Shown: positions 49,859 to 57,402 of the stretch, piece after piece | Numbering within the stretch: position 1 is the stretch's first letter | Layout of the letters: the number at the start of each line of letters is the position of its first letter | Source: Nocardioides marmorisolisilvae | Lineage (GTDB): Bacteria > Actinomycetota > Actinomycetes > Propionibacteriales > Nocardioidaceae | Direction: 5' to 3' | Length of the DNA: 64,000 bases | Assembly: GCF_003725775.1 (NCBI RefSeq) | Contig: NZ_RJSG01000002.1 | Span: forward strand, 1,392,400 to 1,456,399 | Position numbers and translations under genes: made by a program | The notes under the pieces: model-generated | What the model saw: only the letters and a program-made list of their open reading frames with translations | The model's database searches: none | Told to the model about the DNA's origin: nothing

Positions 49859-50461
49859 ATGAACCGCAGCATCAAGAGCCTGATCCTCGCCGCCGGCGTC
49901 GCCGTCGCCGGAATGAGCATCACCGCCCCGGCCCACGCCGACGGCATCCCCAGCGGCCCGGGCAACCTGGGCACCGTGCAGCCGGGCCCGGTCGTGGACC
50001 CGAAGCCGCAGCCCAAGCCGGTCCCGTCCGGCCCGAAGGACGTCGTGAACCCGCCCAAGTGCACCCACGGCTGTGGCGGGAACCAGGGCCCCGAGGGCCC
50101 GAAGGACATCGCGCCGGCCCCGGACCAGGAGGTCACCAACGGCGGCCCGCTCGTCGCGCTGGACCCCGAGGACGACCCGGCCCACAACGCGCCGCTCGAC
50201 CAGGGCTGCTTCACCGGGTGCGACCTGCCGGACGAGGCCGCCCCGACCGCCAAGCCGACCGTCGTCCCGGCGCTGGACTCGTCCAAGCCGTCCGCGGCTG
50301 ACCAGCTTGACCGCGGCGAGGTGCTCGCCCCGTCCGCGAACGAGGACGGCGGCATCAACCCGCTGCTGTTCGTCCTCGGTGGCGCCGGTGCCGGCGCCCT
50401 GATCCTGGCGGCGGTCGCCCGACGCCGTCGTCAGCAGACCGCGACTGGGGCCGCGATCTGA
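49859..50461 (+). CDS. Exported Pro-rich protein with C-terminal membrane anchor
   Basis: A 200-residue protein with a signal peptide cleaved at AHA-DG (about residue 27), then a Pro/Gly/Lys-rich low-complexity region with two Cys pairs (KCTHGCGGN and GCFTGCDLP), and at the C-terminus a hydrophobic segment (NPLLFVLGGAGAGALILAAVA) followed by RRRRQQ. The end looks like a sortase-type or tail anchor but lacks LPxTG. AAGGAG lies 6 nt before the ATG. It occupies the place where mycobacteria have kshB, divergent from hsaA. No family recognised. Confidence 0.75.
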   Translation: MNRSIKSLILAAGVAVAGMSITAPAHADGIPSGPGNLGTVQPGPVVDPKPQPKPVPSGPKDVVNPPKCTHGCGGNQGPEGPKDIAPAPDQEVTNGGPLVALDPEDDPAHNAPLDQGCFTGCDLPDEAAPTAKPTVVPALDSSKPSAADQLDRGEVLAPSANEDGGINPLLFVLGGAGAGALILAAVARRRRQQTATGAAI

Positions 50462-50469
50462 TCTGGGGG

Positions 50470-50509
50470 CAGAAGGCCCCGCACCCGGAAACGGGTGCGG
50501 GGCCTTCTG
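50470..50509. terminator. Bidirectional terminator between secreted-protein gene and hsaF
   Basis: An 18-bp perfect stem (50470-50487 with 50492-50509; arm CAGAAGGCCCCGCACCCG) with a GAAA tetraloop sits between convergent stops. It would end both transcripts. Confidence 0.92.
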
Positions 50510-50527
50510 GTGTGCGCGAGCGGGCCC

Positions 50528-51607
50528 TCAGCCCTGCTGCTCCTTGAGCTTCAGCGCGATGTCGATCAGCTGGTCCTCCTGGCCGCCGATCAGCTTGCGC
50601 CGGCCGGCCTCGGCGAGGATCTCCGCGCCGGAGACGCCGTAGCGCTCGGCCGCGTTGCCCGCGTGCTTGAGGAAGCTGGAGTAGACCCCCGCGTAGCCCA
50701 TCATCATCGTCATCCGGTCCAGGCGGCACTCCTCCGGCATCGCCGGGCGGACCACGTCCTCGGAGGCGTTGATGATCTTGAGGAAGTCGACACCGGTCTT
50801 CCAGCCGAGCTTGTCGCAGATGCCGACGAACGCGTCCAGCGGCGTGTTGCCGGCACCGGCACCGAAGCGCCGTACCGAGCCGTCGATCTGGGTGGCGCCC
50901 GCGCGGACCGCCATCACCGTGTTGCCCGCGCCGAGGTCGAGGTTCTCGTGACCGTGGAAGCCGACCGTGGCCTCGTGGCCGATCTCGGCGACCACCGCGG
51001 CGACCCGGTCCGAGACGCCCTCGAGGATCAGCGCGCCGGCCGAGTCCACGACGTAGACGCACTGGCAGCCGCTGTCGACCATGATCCGGGCCTGCTTGGC
51101 CAGGACCTCCGGCGGCTGGGTGTGGCTCATCATCAGGAAGCCGACCGTCTCCAGGCCGAGTTCGCGCGCCAGCCGGAAGTGCTGCTCGGAGACGTCGGCC
51201 TCGGTGCAGTGGGTGGCGATCCGGCAGATCGAACCGCCGTTGCCCTGCGCCTCGCGGATGTCGTCCTTGGTGCCGACGCCGGGCAGCATCAGGAAGGCGA
51301 TCTTCGCCTGCTTCGCGGTCTCGGCCGCGATCTTGATGAGCTCCTGCTCCGGGGTGTGCGAGAACCCGTAGTTGAAGCTCGACCCGCCGAGTCCGTCACC
51401 GTGGGTGACCTCGAGGACCGGCACGCCCGCCTCGTCGAGGGCGCCGATGATCGAGCGCACCTCCTCGGCGGTGAACTGGTGACGCTTGTGGTGCGAGCCG
51501 TCGCGCAGGCAGGTGTCGGTGAGCCGGATGTCCAGGTCGGACGTCGGGTCGGTGTCCCGCCAGGTGCGGGTGAGCTGGTTGAGCTCCGGTGCTCCGCTGA
51601 TCGTCAT
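50528..51607 (-). CDS. hsaF: 4-hydroxy-2-oxo acid aldolase HsaF
   Basis: A 359-residue DmpG-type aldolase. It has the metal and catalytic motifs '[19 protein letters not shown]', '[17 protein letters not shown]', '[10 protein letters not shown]' and '[15 protein letters not shown]', then a C-terminal communication domain. HsaF splits 4-hydroxy-2-oxohexanoate into pyruvate and propanal, which is channelled to HsaG. Order hsaE-hsaG-hsaF is the same as Rv3536c-Rv3534c; HsaG ends 1 bp upstream. Confidence 0.93.
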   Translation of the reverse strand: MTISGAPELNQLTRTWRDTDPTSDLDIRLTDTCLRDGSHHKRHQFTAEEVRSIIGALDEAGVPVLEVTHGDGLGGSSFNYGFSHTPEQELIKIAAETAKQAKIAFLMLPGVGTKDDIREAQGNGGSICRIATHCTEADVSEQHFRLARELGLETVGFLMMSHTQPPEVLAKQARIMVDSGCQCVYVVDSAGALILEGVSDRVAAVVAEIGHEATVGFHGHENLDLGAGNTVMAVRAGATQIDGSVRRFGAGAGNTPLDAFVGICDKLGWKTGVDFLKIINASEDVVRPAMPEECRLDRMTMMMGYAGVYSSFLKHAGNAAERYGVSGAEILAEAGRRKLIGGQEDQLIDIALKLKEQQG

Positions 51608-51608
51608 G

Positions 51609-52511
51609 TCAGTTGCTCCCGTTCAGGATCGCGCGCGCCATTCCCTCGCCGGCGCGTGTCGCGGCGGCGGTCATGATGTCGAGGTTGCCCGAGTACGGCG
51701 GCAGGAAGTCGCCGGCGCCCTCGACCTCGATGAAGACGGAGACCTTCGTGGCGCCACGCGTGGCCACCGACGGGTCGTCGAACTGAGGTTCCTGCAGCAA
51801 CCGGTAACCGGGCACGTAGTCCTGCACGGCCGTGACCATGTCGTGGACCGACTTCGTGATCGCGTCGCGGTCGGCGTCGGCAGCCACCGCGCAGAAGATC
51901 GTGTCGCGCATGATCATCGGCGGCTCGGCCGGGTTCAGGATGATGATCGCCTTGCCCTGCGCGGCGCCCCCGATCGTCTCCACGCCGGCCGCGGTGGTCC
52001 GGGTGAACTCGTCGATGTTCTGGCGGGTGCCGGGGCCGGCGGACAGCGAGGCCACCGAGGCCACGATCTCCGCGTAGGAGACCGGCGTGACCCGCGAGAC
52101 CGCGGCCACCATCGGGATGGTGGCCTGGCCGCCGCAGGTGATCATGTTGACGTTCTCGGCACCCGCGTGCTCGTTGCCGTTCACCGCCGGGATGCAGGCC
52201 GGACCGACGGCGGCCGGGGTCAGGTCGACCGCCTTGATGCCCGCCTCGGCGTACCGGGGCGCGTACTCGCGGTGCACGTAGGCGCTGGTCGCCTCGAAGA
52301 TGAAGTCCGGCAGCTCGTCCTGCTTGAGCAGCCAGTCCACCCCCTCTGCGGTCGCCTCGAGGCCCTCCTTGCGCGCGCGCTCGAGGCCCGGGCTGGTCGG
52401 GTCGACGCCCACCATCCAGCGTGGCTCGATGACGTCGCTGCGGAGCAGCTTGTACATCAGGTCGGTGCCGATGTTCCCCGGCCCGACGATGGCTGCGGTC
52501 AGCTTTGCCAT
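51609..52511 (-). CDS. hsaG: Acylating propanal/acetaldehyde dehydrogenase HsaG
   Basis: A 300-residue DmpF-type dehydrogenase with NAD-binding '[18 protein letters not shown]' and the catalytic Cys126 in '[15 protein letters not shown]'. It converts propanal from HsaF to propionyl-CoA within a HsaF-HsaG complex. ATG 52511 (GGGAG upstream) is preferred to a TTG at 52517. The gap to hsaE is 2 bp. Confidence 0.93.
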   Translation of the reverse strand: MAKLTAAIVGPGNIGTDLMYKLLRSDVIEPRWMVGVDPTSPGLERARKEGLEATAEGVDWLLKQDELPDFIFEATSAYVHREYAPRYAEAGIKAVDLTPAAVGPACIPAVNGNEHAGAENVNMITCGGQATIPMVAAVSRVTPVSYAEIVASVASLSAGPGTRQNIDEFTRTTAAGVETIGGAAQGKAIIILNPAEPPMIMRDTIFCAVAADADRDAITKSVHDMVTAVQDYVPGYRLLQEPQFDDPSVATRGATKVSVFIEVEGAGDFLPPYSGNLDIMTAAATRAGEGMARAILNGSN

Positions 52512-52513
52512 TC

Positions 52514-53323
52514 TCAACTCCCGAACTTCACGCTGAGCGGGGCGAACCCGCTGATGGTCGCCACGACATCATCTCCCGCGGCGAAGGGTACGAACGGGCC
52601 GAGGGCCCCGGACAGGATCAGCTGGCCCGCACGCAGCGGGTCGCCGAAGCGGGCGGACTGGACGGCGAGCCAGCGCAGCGCCTCCAGCGGGTCGCCGAGG
52701 CAGGCCGCGCCGTTGCCGGACGACTTCACCTCGCCGTTGATGGTCAGGCTCATCTCGACGTCGATCGGGTTGATCTCGTCGAGCGTCTTCTCGTCGGTGC
52801 CCACCACGAACAGTGCGCTGGAGGCGCAGTCCGCGACGGTGTCGGTGAACTTGATCTGCCAGCCGGCGATGCGCGAGTCGACGATCTCCAGCGACGGGAT
52901 CGCCACCGCAACCGCGTCGCGGACCGCGTCCAGCGTGATCTCGTCCTCGGGCAGGTCCAGGTCCTTGCCGAGACGGAACGCGACCTCGGCCTCGACGCGC
53001 GGCTGCAGCAGCGACGCCATCGAGATCGGCGCGCCGCCGGGCTGCGCCGCGGCACTGACGTCCATCTCGTCGAGCAGGTAGCCGAAGTCGGGCTGGTCGA
53101 CCCCGAGCTGGTCCTGCACGGCCTTGCTCGTCGCGCCGATCTTGCGGCCGACGACGACGGCTCCGGCCGCCAGCCGTGCCTGCACCAGACCTTGCTGCAC
53201 GGCGTACGCCGCGGGCAGGTCGTCGGTGCCGATCAGATCCCTCACCGGCTCGCACGGAACCCCGCTCTGCTGGGCCTCTGCGAGCCGGGTCACCGCCGCC
53301 TCGATCGCTTCCTGAGTGGTCAC
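52514..53323 (-). CDS. hsaE: 2-hydroxyhexa-2,4-dienoate hydratase HsaE
   Basis: A 269-residue FAH/MhpD-family hydratase: '[32 protein letters not shown]', '[17 protein letters not shown]' (metal Glu residues), '[10 protein letters not shown]' and '[20 protein letters not shown]'. It hydrates the dienoate released by HsaD. I choose GTG 53323 ([11 protein letters not shown]). There is no ribosome site; a TATTAT box ends 7 nt upstream, exactly as at fadD19, so the mRNA is probably leaderless. Upstream frame continuation is a kstD shadow. Confidence 0.92.
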   Translation of the reverse strand: MTTQEAIEAAVTRLAEAQQSGVPCEPVRDLIGTDDLPAAYAVQQGLVQARLAAGAVVVGRKIGATSKAVQDQLGVDQPDFGYLLDEMDVSAAAQPGGAPISMASLLQPRVEAEVAFRLGKDLDLPEDEITLDAVRDAVAVAIPSLEIVDSRIAGWQIKFTDTVADCASSALFVVGTDEKTLDEINPIDVEMSLTINGEVKSSGNGAACLGDPLEALRWLAVQSARFGDPLRAGQLILSGALGPFVPFAAGDDVVATISGFAPLSVKFGS

Positions 53324-53330
53324 GACACCG

Positions 53331-53348
53331 ATAATAGAACCTGTTACA
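53331..53348. promoter_or_regulatory. KstR-type operator between hsaE and kstD
   Basis: TAGAAC-CT-GTTACA (53335-53348) is a KstR-like dyad with one perfect half. Minus-strand TATTAT (53336-53331) abuts it. It lies between divergent hsaE and kstD (kstD ATG 11 bp away) and should control both. Confidence 0.82.
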
Positions 53349-53358
53349 GTTTTGTGCC

Positions 53359-55020
53359 ATGAAGGCCTCCTGTGACGTGGTCGTCGTCGGTGCCGGTGGC
53401 GCCGGGATGACGGCCGCCATCGCCGCAGCCCGCAACGGGCTCGACACCGTCCTGATCGAGAAGTCCCCCTGGTTCGGCGGCTCCACCGCACGCAGCGGTG
53501 GCGGCGTCTGGATCCCGGGCAACTACGCGATCAAGGCCGCCGGCGAGGTCGACCCGGGCGACGAGGAAGCCTCCCGCCTGTACCTGGAGTCGATCGTCGG
53601 CGACAAGGTGCCCGCGATCCGCCGGGAGACCTACCTGGACCGCGGTCCGGAGCTGATGGACTTCCTCAAGGAGAACACCCCGGTCCGCTTCAAGTGGGTG
53701 CCGGAGTACGCCGACTACCTGCCCGAGGCCCCCGGTGGCCGCCCGCGCGGCCGCACCGTCGAGCCGATCCCGCTGGACGCCCGCTTCCTCGGCGACGAGC
53801 TCAAGCACCTGCACCCGCCGTACGGCAAGGCGCCGGCCAACATGATCATCACCCAGGCCGACTTCCGGAAGATCAGCCTGGGCATGCGCACCCTCAAGGG
53901 CCCGCTGACCCTGATCCGCGCGACCCTGATGCGGCTGCTGACGCTGCTGCTCGGCAAGAAGATGTTCGCGATGGGCAACGCCATCGCGATCGGCCTGCGC
54001 AAGGGCGTCCAGGACGCCGGCGTCCCGGTCGAGTACGAGACCGAGCTGACCGACCTGATCATCGAGAACGGCCGCGTGGTCGGGGTGAAGGTGCTGCGCG
54101 ACGGAGCACCTCACGAGATTCGCGCGAAGCGCGGCGTGATCCTGGGCAGCGGCGGGTTCGAGAAGAACCTGGAGATGCGCGAGAAGTACCAGCCGCAGCC
54201 GACCTCGGTCGACTGGACGACCGGCGCGCCGAGCAACCAGGGCGGCGGAATCCTGGCCGGCATCGCCGCCGGCGCCGAGATCGACCTGATGGACGACGCC
54301 TGGTGGGGCCCGACGATCCCGCTCCCCAACGGCCCGTGGTTCTGCCTGGCCGAGCGCAACCTGCCCGGCTCGATCATCGTCAACGCCGCCGGCAAGCGCT
54401 ACATGAACGAGGCGCTCCCCTACGTCGAGGCCACCCACGAGATCTACAAGGGCGAGGCCACCGGCGTCACCCACGTGCCGAGCTGGATGATCATCGACCA
54501 GCGCTACCGCAACCGGTACCTCTTCGCCGGCCTCGGCCCGCGCCAGCCGTTCCCGGGCCGTTGGCTCAAGGAGGGCGTGATCTGCAAGTCAGGCACGATC
54601 GAGGGCCTCGCGGAGGCCATCGGCGTTCCGGCCGAGGCGTTGAAGGCGACGATCGAGCGCTTCAACGGCTTCGCCGGCACCGGCGTCGACGAGGACTTCC
54701 ACCGCGGCGAGAGCGCGTACGACAAGTACTACTCCGACCCGACGGTGAAGCCGAACCCGTCGCTGCACACCATCGACCAGGCCCCGTTCTACGCGGTCAA
54801 GATCGTCCCGGGCGACCTCGGCACCAAGGGCGGCCTGGTCACCGACGAGCGGGCCCGGGTGCTGCGCGCCGACGGCTCGGTGATCGAGGGCCTGTACGCC
54901 GCCGGCAACTGCTCGTCCGCGGTGATGGGCAACACCTACGCTGGCCCTGGCGCCACCATCGGACCGGCGATGACCTTCGGGTACCTGGCGGCCCTGGATA
55001 TTGCGAAGGACGCTTCCTGA
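53359..55020 (+). CDS. kstD: 3-ketosteroid delta-1-dehydrogenase KstD
   Basis: A 553-residue flavoprotein of the fumarate-reductase/KstD fold. FAD-binding 'DVVVVGAGGAGMTAAIAAARNGL' starts at residue 5, followed by 'KSPWFGGSTARSGGGVWIPGN'. Conserved Tyr-containing segments are 'VPEYADYLPEAPGGRPRGR', 'APFYAVKIVPGDLGTKGGLVTDERARVL' and 'GNTYAGPGATIGPAMTFGY'. KstD introduces the 1,2-double bond in ring A, needed for ring B opening. It is the first gene of kstD-MaoC-hydrolase and divergent from hsaE, as in Rv3537/Rv3536c. Confidence 0.94.
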   Translation: MKASCDVVVVGAGGAGMTAAIAAARNGLDTVLIEKSPWFGGSTARSGGGVWIPGNYAIKAAGEVDPGDEEASRLYLESIVGDKVPAIRRETYLDRGPELMDFLKENTPVRFKWVPEYADYLPEAPGGRPRGRTVEPIPLDARFLGDELKHLHPPYGKAPANMIITQADFRKISLGMRTLKGPLTLIRATLMRLLTLLLGKKMFAMGNAIAIGLRKGVQDAGVPVEYETELTDLIIENGRVVGVKVLRDGAPHEIRAKRGVILGSGGFEKNLEMREKYQPQPTSVDWTTGAPSNQGGGILAGIAAGAEIDLMDDAWWGPTIPLPNGPWFCLAERNLPGSIIVNAAGKRYMNEALPYVEATHEIYKGEATGVTHVPSWMIIDQRYRNRYLFAGLGPRQPFPGRWLKEGVICKSGTIEGLAEAIGVPAEALKATIERFNGFAGTGVDEDFHRGESAYDKYYSDPTVKPNPSLHTIDQAPFYAVKIVPGDLGTKGGLVTDERARVLRADGSVIEGLYAAGNCSSAVMGNTYAGPGATIGPAMTFGYLAALDIAKDAS

Positions 55021-55904
55021 TGCCCATCGATCCCGACATCGCGCTGGGTGCCGAGCTGGCCACCAAGACCTTCTCGTGGACCAGCAGCGACGTGCTGCTC
55101 TACCACCTCGGTATCGGCGCGGGCTCGCGCCCGGGCGACAACCTGGACGCCAAGGCGCTCCGCTACACCAACGACGACGAGAACCTCCAGGTGCTGCCGT
55201 CGTTCGCGATCGTGGCGCCGACGTTCCACGACGACGAGCCGCCCAAGCTGGACCTGCCGGGCTGCGACATCAACCTGGCCCAGGTCGTGCACGGCGCCCA
55301 GGAGTTCATCGTCCACCGGCCGATCCCGACCTCGGGCACCGCGACCGTCTCGGACCGGATCAGCGACATCTGGGACAAGGGCAAGGCCGTCGTCCTCTGG
55401 CAGGAGGGCGTCGCCGTCTCCGAGTCCGGCGAGAAGCTCTGGACCACCCGCTCCTCGATGTTCATCAAGGGTGAGGGCGGCTGGGGCGGCGACCGCGGCA
55501 ATCAGCGCACCGTCGAGCTGCCGGACCGCAAGCCGGACGCCGACACCAGCTACGACGTGACCCCGCAGCAGGCGCTGCTCTACCGGCTCTGCGGCGACCG
55601 CAACCCGCTGCACTCCGACCCGGGCTTCGCCCAGGCGGCCGGCTTCCCGGCCCCGATCCTGCACGGCCGCTGCTCCTACGGGATCGTGCTCCGCACCGTC
55701 ACCGACGAGCTGCTCGGCGGTGACGCCGCAGCGGTCGGCGGCATGGAGGCGCGCTTCTCCGGCGTCGTCTACCCCGGTGAGACCATCCGGGTGCAGGCCT
55801 GGGACGAGGGGGCCGAGATCCTGGTCTCGGCGACCATCGCCTCGTCGCGCTCGGAGCGCGACGGTGCTCCGGTGCTCGCCGACTGCGTCGTCACGAAGGC
55901 CTGA
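55020..55904 (+). CDS. MaoC-type enoyl-CoA hydratase (Rv3538-like)
   Basis: A 294-residue double-hotdog hydratase-2. The N-terminal half lacks catalytic residues; the C-terminal half has the hydratase-2 motif 'LYRLCGDRNPLHSDPGFAQAAGFPAPILHG' with catalytic Asp and His. The ATG overlaps the kstD stop (TGATG). Its position matches Rv3538 (ChsH3/Hsd4B-like) next to kstD, implying hydration of a steroid side-chain enoyl-CoA. Length is typical of the family. Confidence 0.9.
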   Translation: MPIDPDIALGAELATKTFSWTSSDVLLYHLGIGAGSRPGDNLDAKALRYTNDDENLQVLPSFAIVAPTFHDDEPPKLDLPGCDINLAQVVHGAQEFIVHRPIPTSGTATVSDRISDIWDKGKAVVLWQEGVAVSESGEKLWTTRSSMFIKGEGGWGGDRGNQRTVELPDRKPDADTSYDVTPQQALLYRLCGDRNPLHSDPGFAQAAGFPAPILHGRCSYGIVLRTVTDELLGGDAAAVGGMEARFSGVVYPGETIRVQAWDEGAEILVSATIASSRSERDGAPVLADCVVTKA

Positions 55905-55906
55905 CC

Positions 55907-56638
55907 GTGAACGGGCTCGCTGGATGGTCCGAGAGCTCCTTCACCGCCGACGGCAAGACCTTGCCGGTCTTCCGGCAGGGCACCGGGCCGGGCGTGGTGA
56001 TCGTCCACGAGATCCCCGGGATCACTCCGACGGTCCAGCAGTTCGCCCAGGACGTGGTCGACTCGGGCTTCACGGTCGTGATGCCGTCCCTGTTCGGCAC
56101 CCCTGGCGACCCGATGAATGTCTGGACCGTCGCCAAGTCGGTGGCCCGGGTCTGCATCTCCTCGGAGTTCGCCAATCTGGCACTGAACACGACCTCGCCG
56201 ATCACGACCTGGCTGCGCGCCCTGGCAGCGGACCTGCACGCCGAGCTGGGCGGACCCGGTGTCGGTGCGCTCGGGATGTGCGCCACCGGCGGATTCGCCC
56301 TGGCCATGATGGTCGACCCCTCGGTCGTCGCCCCGGTCCTGTCCCAGCCGTCGATGCCGTTCGCCGTCACTCCGGCCCGGGGTCGCGACCTGAACCTGAG
56401 CCCTGCCGACCTGGACAGCGTGAAGGCTCGCGTGGCCGCCGGCTGCCCGGTCCTGGGACTGCGCTACTCCGGCGACCCGGCGGTGGGCGGTCGGTTCGAC
56501 ACCCTGCGTCGCGAGCTCGGTGACGGCTTCGTCGCCGTTGAGCTGCCGGGCCGCAAGCACGGAGTGCTGACCGAGGACCGCGACGAGCCGAGCGTGCAGC
56601 GCGTGCTCGAGTTCTTCCACGACCGCTTGGACGGTTGA
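55907..56638 (+). CDS. Dienelactone-hydrolase-family protein
   Basis: A 243-residue alpha/beta hydrolase starting at GTG 55907, 2 bp after the MaoC gene. The dienelactone-hydrolase triad parts are visible: 'VIVHEIPG' (Glu35), the cysteine nucleophile in 'GMCATGGFALA' (Cys125) and His in 'GRKHGVL'. As the third gene of the kstD operon it may hydrolyse a steroid lactone or CoA ester, but no such step is assigned in the mycobacterial pathway, so the substrate is open. Confidence 0.83.
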   Translation: MNGLAGWSESSFTADGKTLPVFRQGTGPGVVIVHEIPGITPTVQQFAQDVVDSGFTVVMPSLFGTPGDPMNVWTVAKSVARVCISSEFANLALNTTSPITTWLRALAADLHAELGGPGVGALGMCATGGFALAMMVDPSVVAPVLSQPSMPFAVTPARGRDLNLSPADLDSVKARVAAGCPVLGLRYSGDPAVGGRFDTLRRELGDGFVAVELPGRKHGVLTEDRDEPSVQRVLEFFHDRLDG

Positions 56639-56644
56639 CGCCGG

Positions 56645-56680
56645 CAAGATCTCCGGTGACAGCAAGATCTCCCGTGACAG
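56645..56680 (+). repeat. 18-bp tandem direct repeat
   Basis: CAAGATCTCCGGTGACAG (56645-56662) is followed immediately by CAAGATCTCCCGTGACAG (56663-56680), one mismatch. It lies in the 70-bp gap between the hydrolase gene and the broken VOC gene. Confidence 0.85.
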
Positions 56681-56708
56681 GTGGGTCGTCCCGCGGTGAG
56701 ACTGCAGG

Positions 56709-57402
56709 GTGACCTCTCGGATTCTGGCCCTCACGATCGACGCGCTCGACCCTGCGGCGCTGTCCCGGTTCTGGCACGCACTGCTCGGCGAGGAACCCCG
56801 GGTTCACCCTGCGGTTCCAGCAGACCTCCGTCCCCAAGGTCGGCCTGAACCAGGCGCACTTCGACACCACCACCACCTCGCTCGAGCACCAGCAGCGCGT
56901 CGTTGCGCAGGCACTTGCCCTCGGCGCGAGCCACCTCGACGTCGGCCAGACCGGCGACGAGGGCCACGTCGTGCTCGCTGACCCGGAGGGCAACGAGTTC
57001 TGCGTGATCGAACCCGACAATCGGTTCCTCGAGGGCACCGCCCGGATCGGCGCGCTGTCCTCCGACGGCGGCCCCGAGGTCGGCTACTTCTGGAGCGCCG
57101 CCCTCGGCTGGCCCCTGGTCTGGGACCAGGACGAGGAGACGGCTATCCAGTCCCCTGACGGTGGGCCGAAGATCACCTGGGGCGGACCTCCCGACCGGCC
57201 GCACGTCGGCAAGAGCCGTCTGCACCTGGATCTGCTCGCCGACGGCGACCTGGACGCTGAGGTTGCGCGCCTGCTCGACCTCGGCGCGACCCGCGCCGAC
57301 ATCTCCCCGGGGGAAGTCCCGTGGGCCGTGCTCGCCGATCCCGAGGGCAACGCGTTCTGCGTCTACCCGCCCGAGTCCTCACCGGGTGATCTAGCCGACT
57401 GA
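56709..57402 (+). pseudogene. VOC/glyoxalase-family protein, frame broken by internal deletion
   Basis: The frame from GTG 56709 encodes 'ILALTIDALDPAALSRFWHALLG', the normal start of a two-domain VOC protein. From about 56800 the homologous sequence continues in the next frame: 'GFTLRFQQTSVPKVGLNQAHFD', then through 'VLADPEGNEFCVIEP' to the stop at 57402. The junction lacks the 15-20 residues normally found between LLGW and GFTLRF, so a deletion has also shifted the frame. Domain 2 (about 57040-57400, ending 'VLADPEGNAFCVYPPE') is intact and could be translated from GTG 56971 (143 residues). Sequencing error cannot be excluded, but would not explain the missing residues. Confidence 0.78.
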
